From positions 1 to 28,226 of the forward strand of contig JBAVAR010000062.1 in the NCBI GenBank assembly GCA_049585815.1: a stretch of 28,226 nt of DNA, given 5' to 3'. The notes under the pieces were generated by a model. That model saw only the letters and a program-made list of their open reading frames with translations. It searched no databases and had not been told where the DNA came from. The position numbers and the translations under genes are program-made. Each line of letters starts with the position of its first letter. Position 1 is the stretch's first letter. The DNA is from DATLSM01 sp049585815 (GTDB taxonomy: Bacteria > Actinomycetota > Thermoleophilia > Solirubrobacterales > 70-9). Positions 10,955 to 17,725 of the stretch are shown one piece after another.

Positions 10955-11743
10955 ATGCGCCGGGTGTCTCGGGCTCTCGCGCGTATTGGGTCAAAGCTTC
11001 CCCAGGGTTGGGGTGACGCCGGCCGCCAGGTCGCGATCCTCGCGCTGGTCGACTTCGCCTATGAGTTCGTCCGCGGGATCGCCGACGGCCAGCGCTCGGT
11101 CGCGATCGCCCATGGGCAGGAGGTGATCGAATTCGAGCAGTCGATCCACACCTTCTTTGAGCCCCGGCTGCAGTCATTCTTTCTGCCCGCCCACTGGCTG
11201 ATCGACTTCGCCAACCAGGTTTACCTCAATGCCCAGTTCTCGATTGCCCTCGGCTTCCTGATCTGGCTCTACCTGTTCCGCAACGAGTCCTATTACTTCG
11301 TGCGCAACATGTTCGTCGTCGCGATGGGCCTGGCGCTGATCGGCTACGCGCTGTTTCCGACGGCGCCGCCGCGGATGTTCCCCGAACACGGTTTCGTCGA
11401 CACGATCGATGAGTTCTCGGGGGTGAACCACAACTCCTCGCTGGCGAAGATCTTCATCAACCCCTTCGCGGCGATTCCGAGCATGCACTGCGCCTTCGCG
11501 CTGATGATCGGCGGCACCGGTGCGATCGTCTGCCGCAACCGAATCGCCAAGGCCTTCTGGGCGGCGTGGCCGCTGCTGATCGCCTGGGTCGTGATCGTCA
11601 CCGCCAACCACTACTGGACCGACGTGGTGCTCGGTTGGACCGTCGCCGCCACCTCGGCACTGGTCGCGGCCCGGCTGCTCGCCCGGGCTCGGCCTGAGGC
11701 GTGGTCATGGCGGGCGCGATCGCCGCAGGAGGCAGAGGCATAG
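10955..11743 (+). CDS. PAP2-superfamily membrane protein (AUR1/inositol phosphorylceramide synthase-like)
   Basis: A 262-residue integral membrane protein with about five or six hydrophobic segments (near 83-107, 116-135, 170-190, 200-216, 223-242). The active-site signatures are FAAIPSMHCAF (PSMH at 175-178) and TANHYWTDVVLG (His219, Asp223), the form seen in the PAP2_3/AUR1-like branch, where an N-terminal KxxxxxxRP motif is missing. These enzymes hydrolyse or transfer phosphate groups on lipids. I chose the ATG at 10955 because GGGGGA sits 6-7 nt upstream and the protein then begins with a short basic leader; a longer in-frame reading would run into the divergent gene. It heads the apparent PAP2-pgsA-ino1 operon, so a phosphatidylinositol-phosphate phosphatase or an inositol-lipid transferase is a reasonable inference. 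Confidence 0.85.
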   Translation: MRRVSRALARIGSKLPQGWGDAGRQVAILALVDFAYEFVRGIADGQRSVAIAHGQEVIEFEQSIHTFFEPRLQSFFLPAHWLIDFANQVYLNAQFSIALGFLIWLYLFRNESYYFVRNMFVVAMGLALIGYALFPTAPPRMFPEHGFVDTIDEFSGVNHNSSLAKIFINPFAAIPSMHCAFALMIGGTGAIVCRNRIAKAFWAAWPLLIAWVVIVTANHYWTDVVLGWTVAATSALVAARLLARARPEAWSWRARSPQEAEA

Positions 11744-11768
11744 TCCCACCTCCCGCGACGCGATCATC

Positions 11769-11774
11769 TAGCCT
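11769..11774 (+). promoter_or_regulatory. Candidate leaderless promoter -10 (TAGCCT) of the pgsA-like gene
   Basis: TAGCCT is followed by 7 nt and then the ATG at 11782; there is no Shine-Dalgarno. It supports the start at 11782 rather than the upstream codons at 11701/11707, which would overlap the PAP2 gene. An internal promoter here would let pgsA-ino1 be expressed separately from PAP2. Confidence 0.4.
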
Positions 11775-11781
11775 CACGACA

Positions 11782-12465
11782 ATGCAATCTTCGGCGCCCC
11801 CCAGGGCTCCGGGTGGTCGTCGCAACGGTCGCCAGGCCCGCAACGGGCAGGAGCTGCGGGCCTATGCCCGCGATCGGCTGATCGAGTCCAGGCTGACTCC
11901 CAATGCGATCTCGCTGGTCGGATTGACGCTCAACCTGATCGCGGCGGTGCTGGTCACCCAGCGCCTTTTCTTCCTCGCCGGCCTCGCCTTCATCATCGGC
12001 TCGACGATGGACACCCTCGACGGACGCTACTCGCGGATGTCGGGCAAGGGAACCCTGTTCGGCGCCTTTCTTGACTCGACCCTGGACCGGATCGAGGAGG
12101 GCATCGTGCTCGCCGCTGTCGCCGGTTACTTTGCCGCAAGCGGCCAGGACTTCGCCGCCGCGATGTGCGTGGTCGCGGTGCTCGGTTCGTTGATGGTCTC
12201 CTACACGCGGGCGCGCGCGGAGGCGCTGGGGGTCGAGTGCAAGGTCGGCTTGGCGACGCGGCCGGTGAGGGTGGTGCTACTTTCGATCGGGTTGGTCTTC
12301 GCAAAGGGCGCCGGCCTCGGGCACTTCGAACTGCTGGCGCCGTCGATCTACGCGATCGCGGCGTTGACCATCGTCACCGTGATCCAACGCGTATGGCATG
12401 TCAGGAACGAGCTCTCCAAGGAAGCGGCCGCCATTTCCGGCGGCGGCCCGGCGGAGGAGCTGTAA
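11782..12465 (+). CDS. pgsA: CDP-alcohol phosphatidyltransferase, probable phosphatidylinositol-phosphate synthase
   Basis: A 227-residue membrane enzyme predicted to join inositol-3-phosphate and CDP-diacylglycerol. The CDP-alcohol phosphotransferase signature D-xx-D-G-xx-A-R-x8-G-xxx-D-xxx-D is seen as Asp77, Asp80, Gly81, Ser84, Arg85, Gly94, Asp98, Asp102, with Ala replaced by Ser84. The context FGAFLDSTLDRIEEG and later SYTRARAEALG matches the PIP synthase branch known from mycobacteria rather than phosphatidylglycerolphosphate synthase. About six membrane segments follow a basic, disordered N-terminus. It lies directly before ino1, whose product would be its substrate. GTG or ATG codons at 11701/11707 are alternative starts but would overlap the PAP2 gene. 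Confidence 0.85.
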   Translation: MQSSAPPRAPGGRRNGRQARNGQELRAYARDRLIESRLTPNAISLVGLTLNLIAAVLVTQRLFFLAGLAFIIGSTMDTLDGRYSRMSGKGTLFGAFLDSTLDRIEEGIVLAAVAGYFAASGQDFAAAMCVVAVLGSLMVSYTRARAEALGVECKVGLATRPVRVVLLSIGLVFAKGAGLGHFELLAPSIYAIAALTIVTVIQRVWHVRNELSKEAAAISGGGPAEEL

Positions 12466-12526
12466 CCCCAGCCCTCGCCGGGTGTGTTCTGCCACCTAGC
12501 GCGAGCGAGGAAGGACTTCCAATTCC

Positions 12527-13678
12527 ATGAGTGAGAGCAACGGAGCAAACGCCGCCAACGGCGCCACCCCCACCGACGAGAAGGTCCGCGTCGCGATCGT
12601 CGGTGTCGGCAACTGCGCCAACTCCTTCATCCAGGGCGTCCACTACTACCGCGACGCCGACCCCGGCGAGGAAGTGCCCGGTCTCATGCACGTCGACCTC
12701 GGCGGCTACCACGTGCGCGACGTCGAGTTCGTGGCCGCCTTCGACATCGACGTCGAGAAGGTGGGCAAGGACCTCTCCGAGGCGATCTGGTCTGGCCAAA
12801 ACGACACGATCAAATTCGCCGAGGTACCGAGCCTCGGGGTGAGGGTCGAGCGGGGAATGACCCACGACGGCCTCGGCAAGTACCTCAAACAGAAGATCAC
12901 CAAAGCTCCTGGGGAGACCGCCGACATCGTCGGCATTCTCAGGGAGACGGGGGCCGATGTGCTGGTCTGCTACCTGCCGGTCGGCTCTGAGCAGGCGACC
13001 AAGTGGTACGTCGAGCAGGCGCTCAAGGCCGGCGTCGGCTTCGTCAACTGCCTTCCCGTCTTCATCGCCCGCGAGGACTACTGGGACAAGCGCTTCACCG
13101 AGGCGGGCCTGCCGATCATCGGCGACGACATCAAGTCCCAGGTCGGCGCGACGATCGTCCACCGCCAGCTCGCCCGCCTCTTCCACGACCGCGGCGTGCG
13201 GATGGAGCGGACCTCACAGCTGAACGTCGGCGGCAACATGGATTTCTTCAACATGCTCGAGCGCGAGCGCCTCGACTCGAAGAAGATCTCAAAGACCAAT
13301 GCGGTGACCTCGATCATGGGCCATGAGCTGCCCGAGGAGGACGTTCACGTCGGACCCTCAGATTACGTCGCCTGGCTGACCGACCGCAAGTGGGCGCATA
13401 TCCGCATCGAGGGCAAGGCGTTCGGCGACGTGCCGCTCAATCTCGAGCTGAAGCTCGAGGTCTGGGACTCGCCCAACTCGGCCGGCGTCGTGATCGACGC
13501 GGTACGGATCGTCAAGCTGGCGCTCAACAACGGGATCGCGGGCCAGCTCGACGGACCCTCCAGCTACCTGATGAAGTCGCCGCACACCCAGCGGCCCGAT
13601 GACGAGGCGCGTGAGAGGACCGAGGAGTTCATCGCCAAGTACGCACGCGGCAAGTCTCCGGCCGTTGTCGGCTCCTGA
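12527..13678 (+). CDS. ino1: Inositol-3-phosphate synthase
   Basis: A 383-residue NAD-dependent isomerase turning glucose-6-phosphate into myo-inositol-3-phosphate, the first step of inositol-lipid and mycothiol synthesis in actinobacteria. The NAD-binding loop is GVGNCANS at 26-33. Further family signatures are GDDIKSQVGATIVHR at 199-213, QLNVGGNMDF at 231-240, SKTNAVTS near 255-262 and VWDSPNSAG at 312-320. The length fits the short bacterial/actinobacterial form. GAGGAAGGA at 12507-12515 lies 11 nt before the ATG, a little far; part of it could pair with CTTCC just downstream (GGAAG-GA-CTTCC). It is placed 61 nt after pgsA, and the next gene overlaps its 3' end. Confidence 0.97.
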   Translation: MSESNGANAANGATPTDEKVRVAIVGVGNCANSFIQGVHYYRDADPGEEVPGLMHVDLGGYHVRDVEFVAAFDIDVEKVGKDLSEAIWSGQNDTIKFAEVPSLGVRVERGMTHDGLGKYLKQKITKAPGETADIVGILRETGADVLVCYLPVGSEQATKWYVEQALKAGVGFVNCLPVFIAREDYWDKRFTEAGLPIIGDDIKSQVGATIVHRQLARLFHDRGVRMERTSQLNVGGNMDFFNMLERERLDSKKISKTNAVTSIMGHELPEEDVHVGPSDYVAWLTDRKWAHIRIEGKAFGDVPLNLELKLEVWDSPNSAGVVIDAVRIVKLALNNGIAGQLDGPSSYLMKSPHTQRPDDEARERTEEFIAKYARGKSPAVVGS

Positions 13679-14945
13679 GCCACTCTCGATAGCCCAGGTC
13701 ACGCCCTTCCGGCGTGGGGTCGCCAACCCGGTCAACGAGTTCGTCGCGCGCGTCTCCGAGGAGCTGGAGCGCCGCGGCCACGAGGTGGTGATCACCGCCG
13801 GCGGGGACCGGGTCAAACGGCTGCTCAGCTCGAGTCCGCCTGACATCGTCCACGTCCACGAGCCGTTTGCGCCCAGCGTCTCCTCGGCGGCGCTGCGCCA
13901 CTCCCACTCGCTCAACGTCGCCACCTTCCACGCGCCGCAGGAGCGGGTGCTATCGACCCACCTCGCCCGGCCGCTGGTGGAGATCTTCTTCGGCCGCCTC
14001 GACGCCCGCACGGTGACCGCGCCGGCGACGGCGGAGCTGCTGGGGGCCTATTTCCCCGCCGACTACGAGCTGCTGGAGCCGGCGGGACCGGGGCGCGGCT
14101 GGGAGCGGGTCGCCGCCGAGCTGGAGGCGATCTACCGTCGCCTCCTCGCCCGCCGCCACGACCCCGCCGGCGACCCCGAGGTGCGCCGTCAGATCTCCTC
14201 GCGGCGGTTGATCGAGGTCGACCTCCACATGCACACCGACCACTCCCCCGACTGCGCGACGCCGGTCGATGTGCTGATCAACACCGCCCGCGACCGCGGC
14301 CTCGGCGCGATCGCGATCACCGATCACAACGTCCTCTCCGGGGCGCTGGAGGCGAGGCGGGTCGCCGCGGAGTTCGGCGACATCAAGGTGATCGTCGCCG
14401 AGGAGGTGAAGACCGCCGAGCAGGGCGAGGTGATCGGGCTCTTCCTCACTGAGGAGATCCCGCGCGGGATGACGATGGCCCAGACGATCGCCGAGATCCG
14501 ACGCCAGGGGGGACTCGTCTACGTTCCCCACCCCTTTGATCGCTTCCACTCGGTACCCGACTACGAGCACCTGATCGAGATCGTCGAGGAGATCGACATC
14601 CTCGAGGTCTTCAACCCGAGGGTCGCGCTGACCGCCTTCAACGAGGAGGCCGAGCGCTTTGCCCGCAAGTACCGGATCGTCCCCGGCGCGGGCTCTGACA
14701 GCCACGTCGCCCAGGGGCTGGGCAGCGTGCGGGTGCGGATTCATGACTTCGACGGGCCGGGGGAGTTCCTCGAGGCGATGCGCGACGCCGACATCACCCG
14801 CAAGCACAAGAACCTCGTCTACGTGCAGGCGCTGAAGCTGCTGCAGACGACCGGGCGCCCGAAGGCCCCCAAGCGCCGCGTTGCCGATGCCAAGCCGGCC
14901 CGCGGAGGGCGCCCGCGGGGGCGCGGCTCGGCCAGCAAGAGCTGA
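13665..14945 (+). CDS. PimA-like glycosyltransferase N-domain fused to a PHP phosphoesterase domain
   Basis: A 426-residue fusion. Residues 7-140 follow the N-terminal Rossmann half of GT4 mannosyltransferases such as PimA: SIAQVTPF, ELERRGHEVVITAGG, PDIVHVHEPFAPSVSSAALR and VATFHAP. At 141-165 GRGWERVAAELEAIYRRLL resembles the last helix of a GT4 enzyme, but the whole C-terminal donor-binding domain with its E-x7-E motif, expected between, is missing. Residues 183-377 form a PHP domain with its metal-site motifs complete: DLHMHTDHS (187-194), ITDH (218-221), VPHPFDRFHS (His289) and GSDSH (343-347). A basic Gly/Arg tail ends it. The TTG at 13665 overlaps the ino1 end by 14 nt and is chosen because it starts just before the GT4 first strand. 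Phosphatase activity is plausible; glycosyl transfer is not. Confidence 0.8.
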   Translation: MSAPEPLSIAQVTPFRRGVANPVNEFVARVSEELERRGHEVVITAGGDRVKRLLSSSPPDIVHVHEPFAPSVSSAALRHSHSLNVATFHAPQERVLSTHLARPLVEIFFGRLDARTVTAPATAELLGAYFPADYELLEPAGPGRGWERVAAELEAIYRRLLARRHDPAGDPEVRRQISSRRLIEVDLHMHTDHSPDCATPVDVLINTARDRGLGAIAITDHNVLSGALEARRVAAEFGDIKVIVAEEVKTAEQGEVIGLFLTEEIPRGMTMAQTIAEIRRQGGLVYVPHPFDRFHSVPDYEHLIEIVEEIDILEVFNPRVALTAFNEEAERFARKYRIVPGAGSDSHVAQGLGSVRVRIHDFDGPGEFLEAMRDADITRKHKNLVYVQALKLLQTTGRPKAPKRRVADAKPARGGRPRGRGSASKS

Positions 14946-15607
14946 TGCAGGCGGGCGGGCGGAGAGGACCCGCGCCCGGTCCGTCAAAGAGACCGTCGGC
15001 GATGCCGACCACCGACGATGAGATCAGGGAGAAGTACCTCGAGCGGGCGATCCGCGAGCTAAACCAGCTCACCCGCGAGCTGCAGGAGTGCCCGCACTGC
15101 CCGCGCGGCAAGCTGATGCCGGTGCTCGGTTCCGGCCATCCGCAGGCGGACGTCCTCATGCTCAAGCACGCCCCGACGATCTCTGAGATCGAGGAGGGGG
15201 TGGCCTTCTACGGGCGCGCCGGCAACGCGCTGATGAAGAGCTTCAAACGCTTGGGGATCGATCCGCTGGTGGTTTACGGGACGCTCTGCGTCAAGTGCCC
15301 GATCGCCGAGCCGGACCTCGCCGCCGAGCAGTGCGTGCGGCGCCTGGTCGAGGAGATCGCGATCGTGCAGCCGAAGATCGTCGTCGTGATGGGCGCGCCC
15401 GCGCTCCGCACCCTGAACGAGCTGCAGATCCCACTCTCGCGCCCGGTTGAGCAGCGCGAGGGGGAGATCCAGGCCTTCACGCCCACGGTTGACGCGCTCC
15501 ATGTGCCCGATATCGATGACTCGCTGGATGAGGAGGGCGCCAAGCAGCGCTTCTGGCGCGCCTTCCGGATGCTCGGGCAGTGGTATGAGGACCTGCCGCC
15601 CTACTGA
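14945..15607 (+). CDS. Divergent uracil-DNA glycosylase superfamily protein (family 4-like, Fe-S)
   Basis: A 220-residue protein with the general frame of family 4 UDGs: CPHC (Cys49, Cys52), GRAGNALMKSFKRLGI, VYGTLCVKC (Cys118) and Cys130 in EQCVRRL, four cysteines placed as for a [4Fe-4S] cluster, followed by PKIVVVMGAPAL. The catalytic regions differ: the usual GEAPG motif reads KHAPT (74-78), and the HPS-type DNA-binding loop reads HVPDIDDS (186-193). The protein may therefore recognise another lesion or lack glycosylase activity. The ATG at 14945 shares one base with the stop of the fusion gene (TGATG), which suggests coupling; ATG at 15002 would remove a Gly/Pro/Arg-rich leader and is equally possible. 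It is the last gene of the plus-strand unit. Confidence 0.75.
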   Translation: MQAGGRRGPAPGPSKRPSAMPTTDDEIREKYLERAIRELNQLTRELQECPHCPRGKLMPVLGSGHPQADVLMLKHAPTISEIEEGVAFYGRAGNALMKSFKRLGIDPLVVYGTLCVKCPIAEPDLAAEQCVRRLVEEIAIVQPKIVVVMGAPALRTLNELQIPLSRPVEQREGEIQAFTPTVDALHVPDIDDSLDEEGAKQRFWRAFRMLGQWYEDLPPY

Positions 15608-15611
15608 GGGC

Positions 15612-16388
15612 TCAGGGGGCGCTCGCCCCCGCCAGGGCGAGCATCGGCTCGACCCTGGCTGAGGTGAGACCGCGGACCACGAGGGTATCGAGGGCGGTGT
15701 AGGCGGCCAGGGCCCTCTGGGCCGTGGCCGCGTCGGGGGCGGCGACTCCCACCGTGCCCGCCGGCTCATCGAGGCGGGCGAAATGGTCTCTGTAGCCGTC
15801 ATGGAGGTCGCGGTAAAAGGACTCCTCCTTGGCCAGGCGCTCAGGGGCGTCGGGGCCGACGGCGGTCCGCACATAGCCGAAGATCGGGGGAGCCTCGCGG
15901 CCGACCTCACTGGCGCCGGCCTCGACCCTGGCCCGGGCGCCGGCGGCGAAGGCCGGTGTCATCCAGTTAAAGAAGGCACCGTCATACTCGGCTCCGGCCA
16001 GCGCGCACATCTTCGGTCCCATCGCGGCGAGGACGAGACGGACGCCCGGCAGGCGCTCGCGCAGCTCGGGGAGGGACTCGCGCATCCGGCTCAGCGGCTT
16101 CTCGGCAAAGCCGGCGCCGACTCCCAGCCACAGTCGCTCGGGCGCCAGGCCGAGGCGCTGCAGATCGGCGGCGATCGCCTCCGGAGGGGTGCGGTCGAGG
16201 GCGATGACGGCGACGCCGAGGTCGATGTTCGGCGCCGCGGCGCCGAACTGGGCCAGGGTCTCCAGGCCCTTTGCTCCCGGATGATCGTTTGACCAGATCG
16301 AGCCGTAGCCCAGCTCGCTGCAGCCGGCGGCGAGCTCGCCGGCAAGGGTGGGATCGAGGCCGGCGGCGACGCCGAACCCTCGGCTCAC
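15612..16388 (-). CDS. LLM-class flavin-dependent oxidoreductase (probably F420-dependent)
   Basis: A 258-residue bacterial-luciferase-like TIM barrel. It opens with strand 1 and helix 1 (RGFGVAAGLDPTLAGELAAGCSELGYGSIWSNDHPG), followed by NIDLGVAVIALDRTPPEAIAADLQRLGL and GVGAGFAEKPLSRMRESLPELRERLPG, the barrel pattern of actinobacterial LLM proteins that often use F420. It is shorter than the typical 290-340 residues, so some insertions are missing. The GTG at 16386-16388 overlaps the stop of the upstream methyltransferase gene (GTGA) and has a GGAGAAGG ribosome-binding site. The substrate is unknown. Its last codons contain two strong hairpins (15615-15658) that face the convergent UDG-like gene. 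Confidence 0.82.
   Translation of the reverse strand: MSRGFGVAAGLDPTLAGELAAGCSELGYGSIWSNDHPGAKGLETLAQFGAAAPNIDLGVAVIALDRTPPEAIAADLQRLGLAPERLWLGVGAGFAEKPLSRMRESLPELRERLPGVRLVLAAMGPKMCALAGAEYDGAFFNWMTPAFAAGARARVEAGASEVGREAPPIFGYVRTAVGPDAPERLAKEESFYRDLHDGYRDHFARLDEPAGTVGVAAPDAATAQRALAAYTALDTLVVRGLTSARVEPMLALAGASAP
15615..15658. terminator. Paired hairpins between convergent genes
   Basis: GGGGGCG-CT-CGCCCCC (15615-15630) is followed by an 11-bp stem, CCAGGGCGAGC (15632-15642) with GCTCG-A-CCCTGG (15647-15658), loop ATCG and one bulged A. They start 8 nt after the stop of the plus-strand operon and lie within the last codons of the LLM gene. There is no T-tract, so they may work as Rho-assisted or RNA-stabilising structures rather than classical terminators. 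Confidence 0.4.
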
Positions 16389-17725
16389 GCCTTCTCCAGC
16401 AGGGCCACGCACTCGATGTGCGGGGTCTGGGGGAACATGTCGAGCGCCCTCACGCGTCGCAGCCTATAGCCGGCCTCGACCAGCTGGGCTGCGTTGGGAG
16501 CCAGCGTCGTCGGGTTGCAGGAGACGTAGACGATGCGCGGCGCATCGCACTCGATCACCCGCCGCACGATCTTCTGCGAGAGGCCGGCCCGGGGTGGGTC
16601 GATGAGGAGGACATCGGGGCCGCCGGCCTGCTCGATCATCGCCCGCAGGCCGGTCCGCGCGTTGGCGGTGAGGAAGCGGGCGTTGGTGACCCCGTTGCGC
16701 TCGGCGTTGCGCTCGGCATCGGCGATTGCCTCGGGCACGATCTCAAGCCCCCAGACCTCGCCGGCCCGCGCGGCCAGGGTCAGCCCGATCGTGCCGATCC
16801 CGCAGTAGAGGTCAAAGACACGCTCGGTGCCGCTCAGTCCCGCGTACTCGGCGGCGAGCGCGTAGAGGCGCTCGGCCATCTCCGTATTGGTCTGAAAGAA
16901 GGCCCCGTGGGAGATCTGCAGCTGCAGTCCGCAGAGCTCCTCGCGCAGGTACTCCTCGCCGAGCACGCCGGTCGGGCCATCGGTTCCGCCCGAGGGGCCC
17001 TCGATCGCCGTGTGGAGGTCAACCGGGGGTTTGGGGAAGTGAGCCGCTGAGGTGATCAGGCGGGTCTGCAGCTGTCCGGTCCGCCGCCCCTCCCGGACCA
17101 CGAGGTTGCGCAGGACGCCGGCACCCGCGCGAGCGTCGAAGGGGGCGATCGACTCGAACCTCGCCCACTCGCGCACCTCCCTGCGTGCCGCGTTACCGCG
17201 CTCGGAGGCGAGCTTGCAGTCCTCCACGTCGACCACCCGATCCCAGCGACCGCGAGCGTGGAAGCCGAGGGTCGCCTCACCCCGTCCGTCGGCCCCGAAG
17301 GAATACTCGAGCTTGTTGCGGTAGCGCCAAGGCTCGAGCGCCGGCTCGATCTCCTCCATCTCGAACCCCTCGAGGTTGCCGATCCGCCGCAGCGCGTCGC
17401 CGAGCTGCTCCTGCTTGTGGGCGAGCTGGCTCTCATAGGGGAGTCCCTGCCAGGGCGCCCCCGGGCAGGGCTCGCCGGCGTGGGTACAGCTGTCGGCGAT
17501 GCGTTCGGCGCCGGGGCGGATCAGCTCGATCGCCCTCGCCTCGGCGAAGCGGCGCTTTGACCTCGTCACCTCGGCCCGCACCCGGTCCCCCGGCAGCGCG
17601 CCGGCGACGAAAACCACGTAGCCCTCGGCCCGCGCCACGCCGCGCCCGCCGAAGGCGAGCGAGTCGATCTCGACCTCGAGCAGCTCGCCGCGGGCCGCCG
17701 GGCGCGGAGCGGTGGCCTTTTCCAT
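16385..17725 (-). CDS. rlmCD: 23S rRNA (uracil-5-)-methyltransferase, RlmCD/TrmA family
   Basis: A 446-residue SAM-dependent enzyme placing m5U in RNA. An N-terminal TRAM domain (about 10-70: VEIDSLAFGGRGVARAEGYVVFV, PGDRVRAEV) precedes the Fe-S region and the Rossmann methyltransferase. The latter shows FDLYCGIGTIGLTLA, LLIDPPRAGLS and the catalytic VYVSCNPTTL with nucleophile Cys403. The iron-sulphur motif, normally C-x5-7-C-GG-C plus a distant Cys, reads Cys80, Cys87, then CPGA with Ala90 at the third position, and Cys170. The cluster may be absent or held differently. RlmCD is the usual Gram-positive enzyme for U747/U1939; the exact target cannot be told. The ATG directly abuts the stop of the lysine-rich gene. 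Confidence 0.9.
   Translation of the reverse strand: MEKATAPRPAARGELLEVEIDSLAFGGRGVARAEGYVVFVAGALPGDRVRAEVTRSKRRFAEARAIELIRPGAERIADSCTHAGEPCPGAPWQGLPYESQLAHKQEQLGDALRRIGNLEGFEMEEIEPALEPWRYRNKLEYSFGADGRGEATLGFHARGRWDRVVDVEDCKLASERGNAARREVREWARFESIAPFDARAGAGVLRNLVVREGRRTGQLQTRLITSAAHFPKPPVDLHTAIEGPSGGTDGPTGVLGEEYLREELCGLQLQISHGAFFQTNTEMAERLYALAAEYAGLSGTERVFDLYCGIGTIGLTLAARAGEVWGLEIVPEAIADAERNAERNGVTNARFLTANARTGLRAMIEQAGGPDVLLIDPPRAGLSQKIVRRVIECDAPRIVYVSCNPTTLAPNAAQLVEAGYRLRRVRALDMFPQTPHIECVALLEKA

Noticed and set aside
13849..14800. PHP domain as part of a DNA polymerase X or III
   Set aside because: No polymerase domain is present; the partner domain is GT4-like.
13950..14987. Long minus-strand open frame opposite the GT/PHP fusion
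   Set aside because: It is antisense to recognisable GT4 and PHP motifs and has no recognisable domain.
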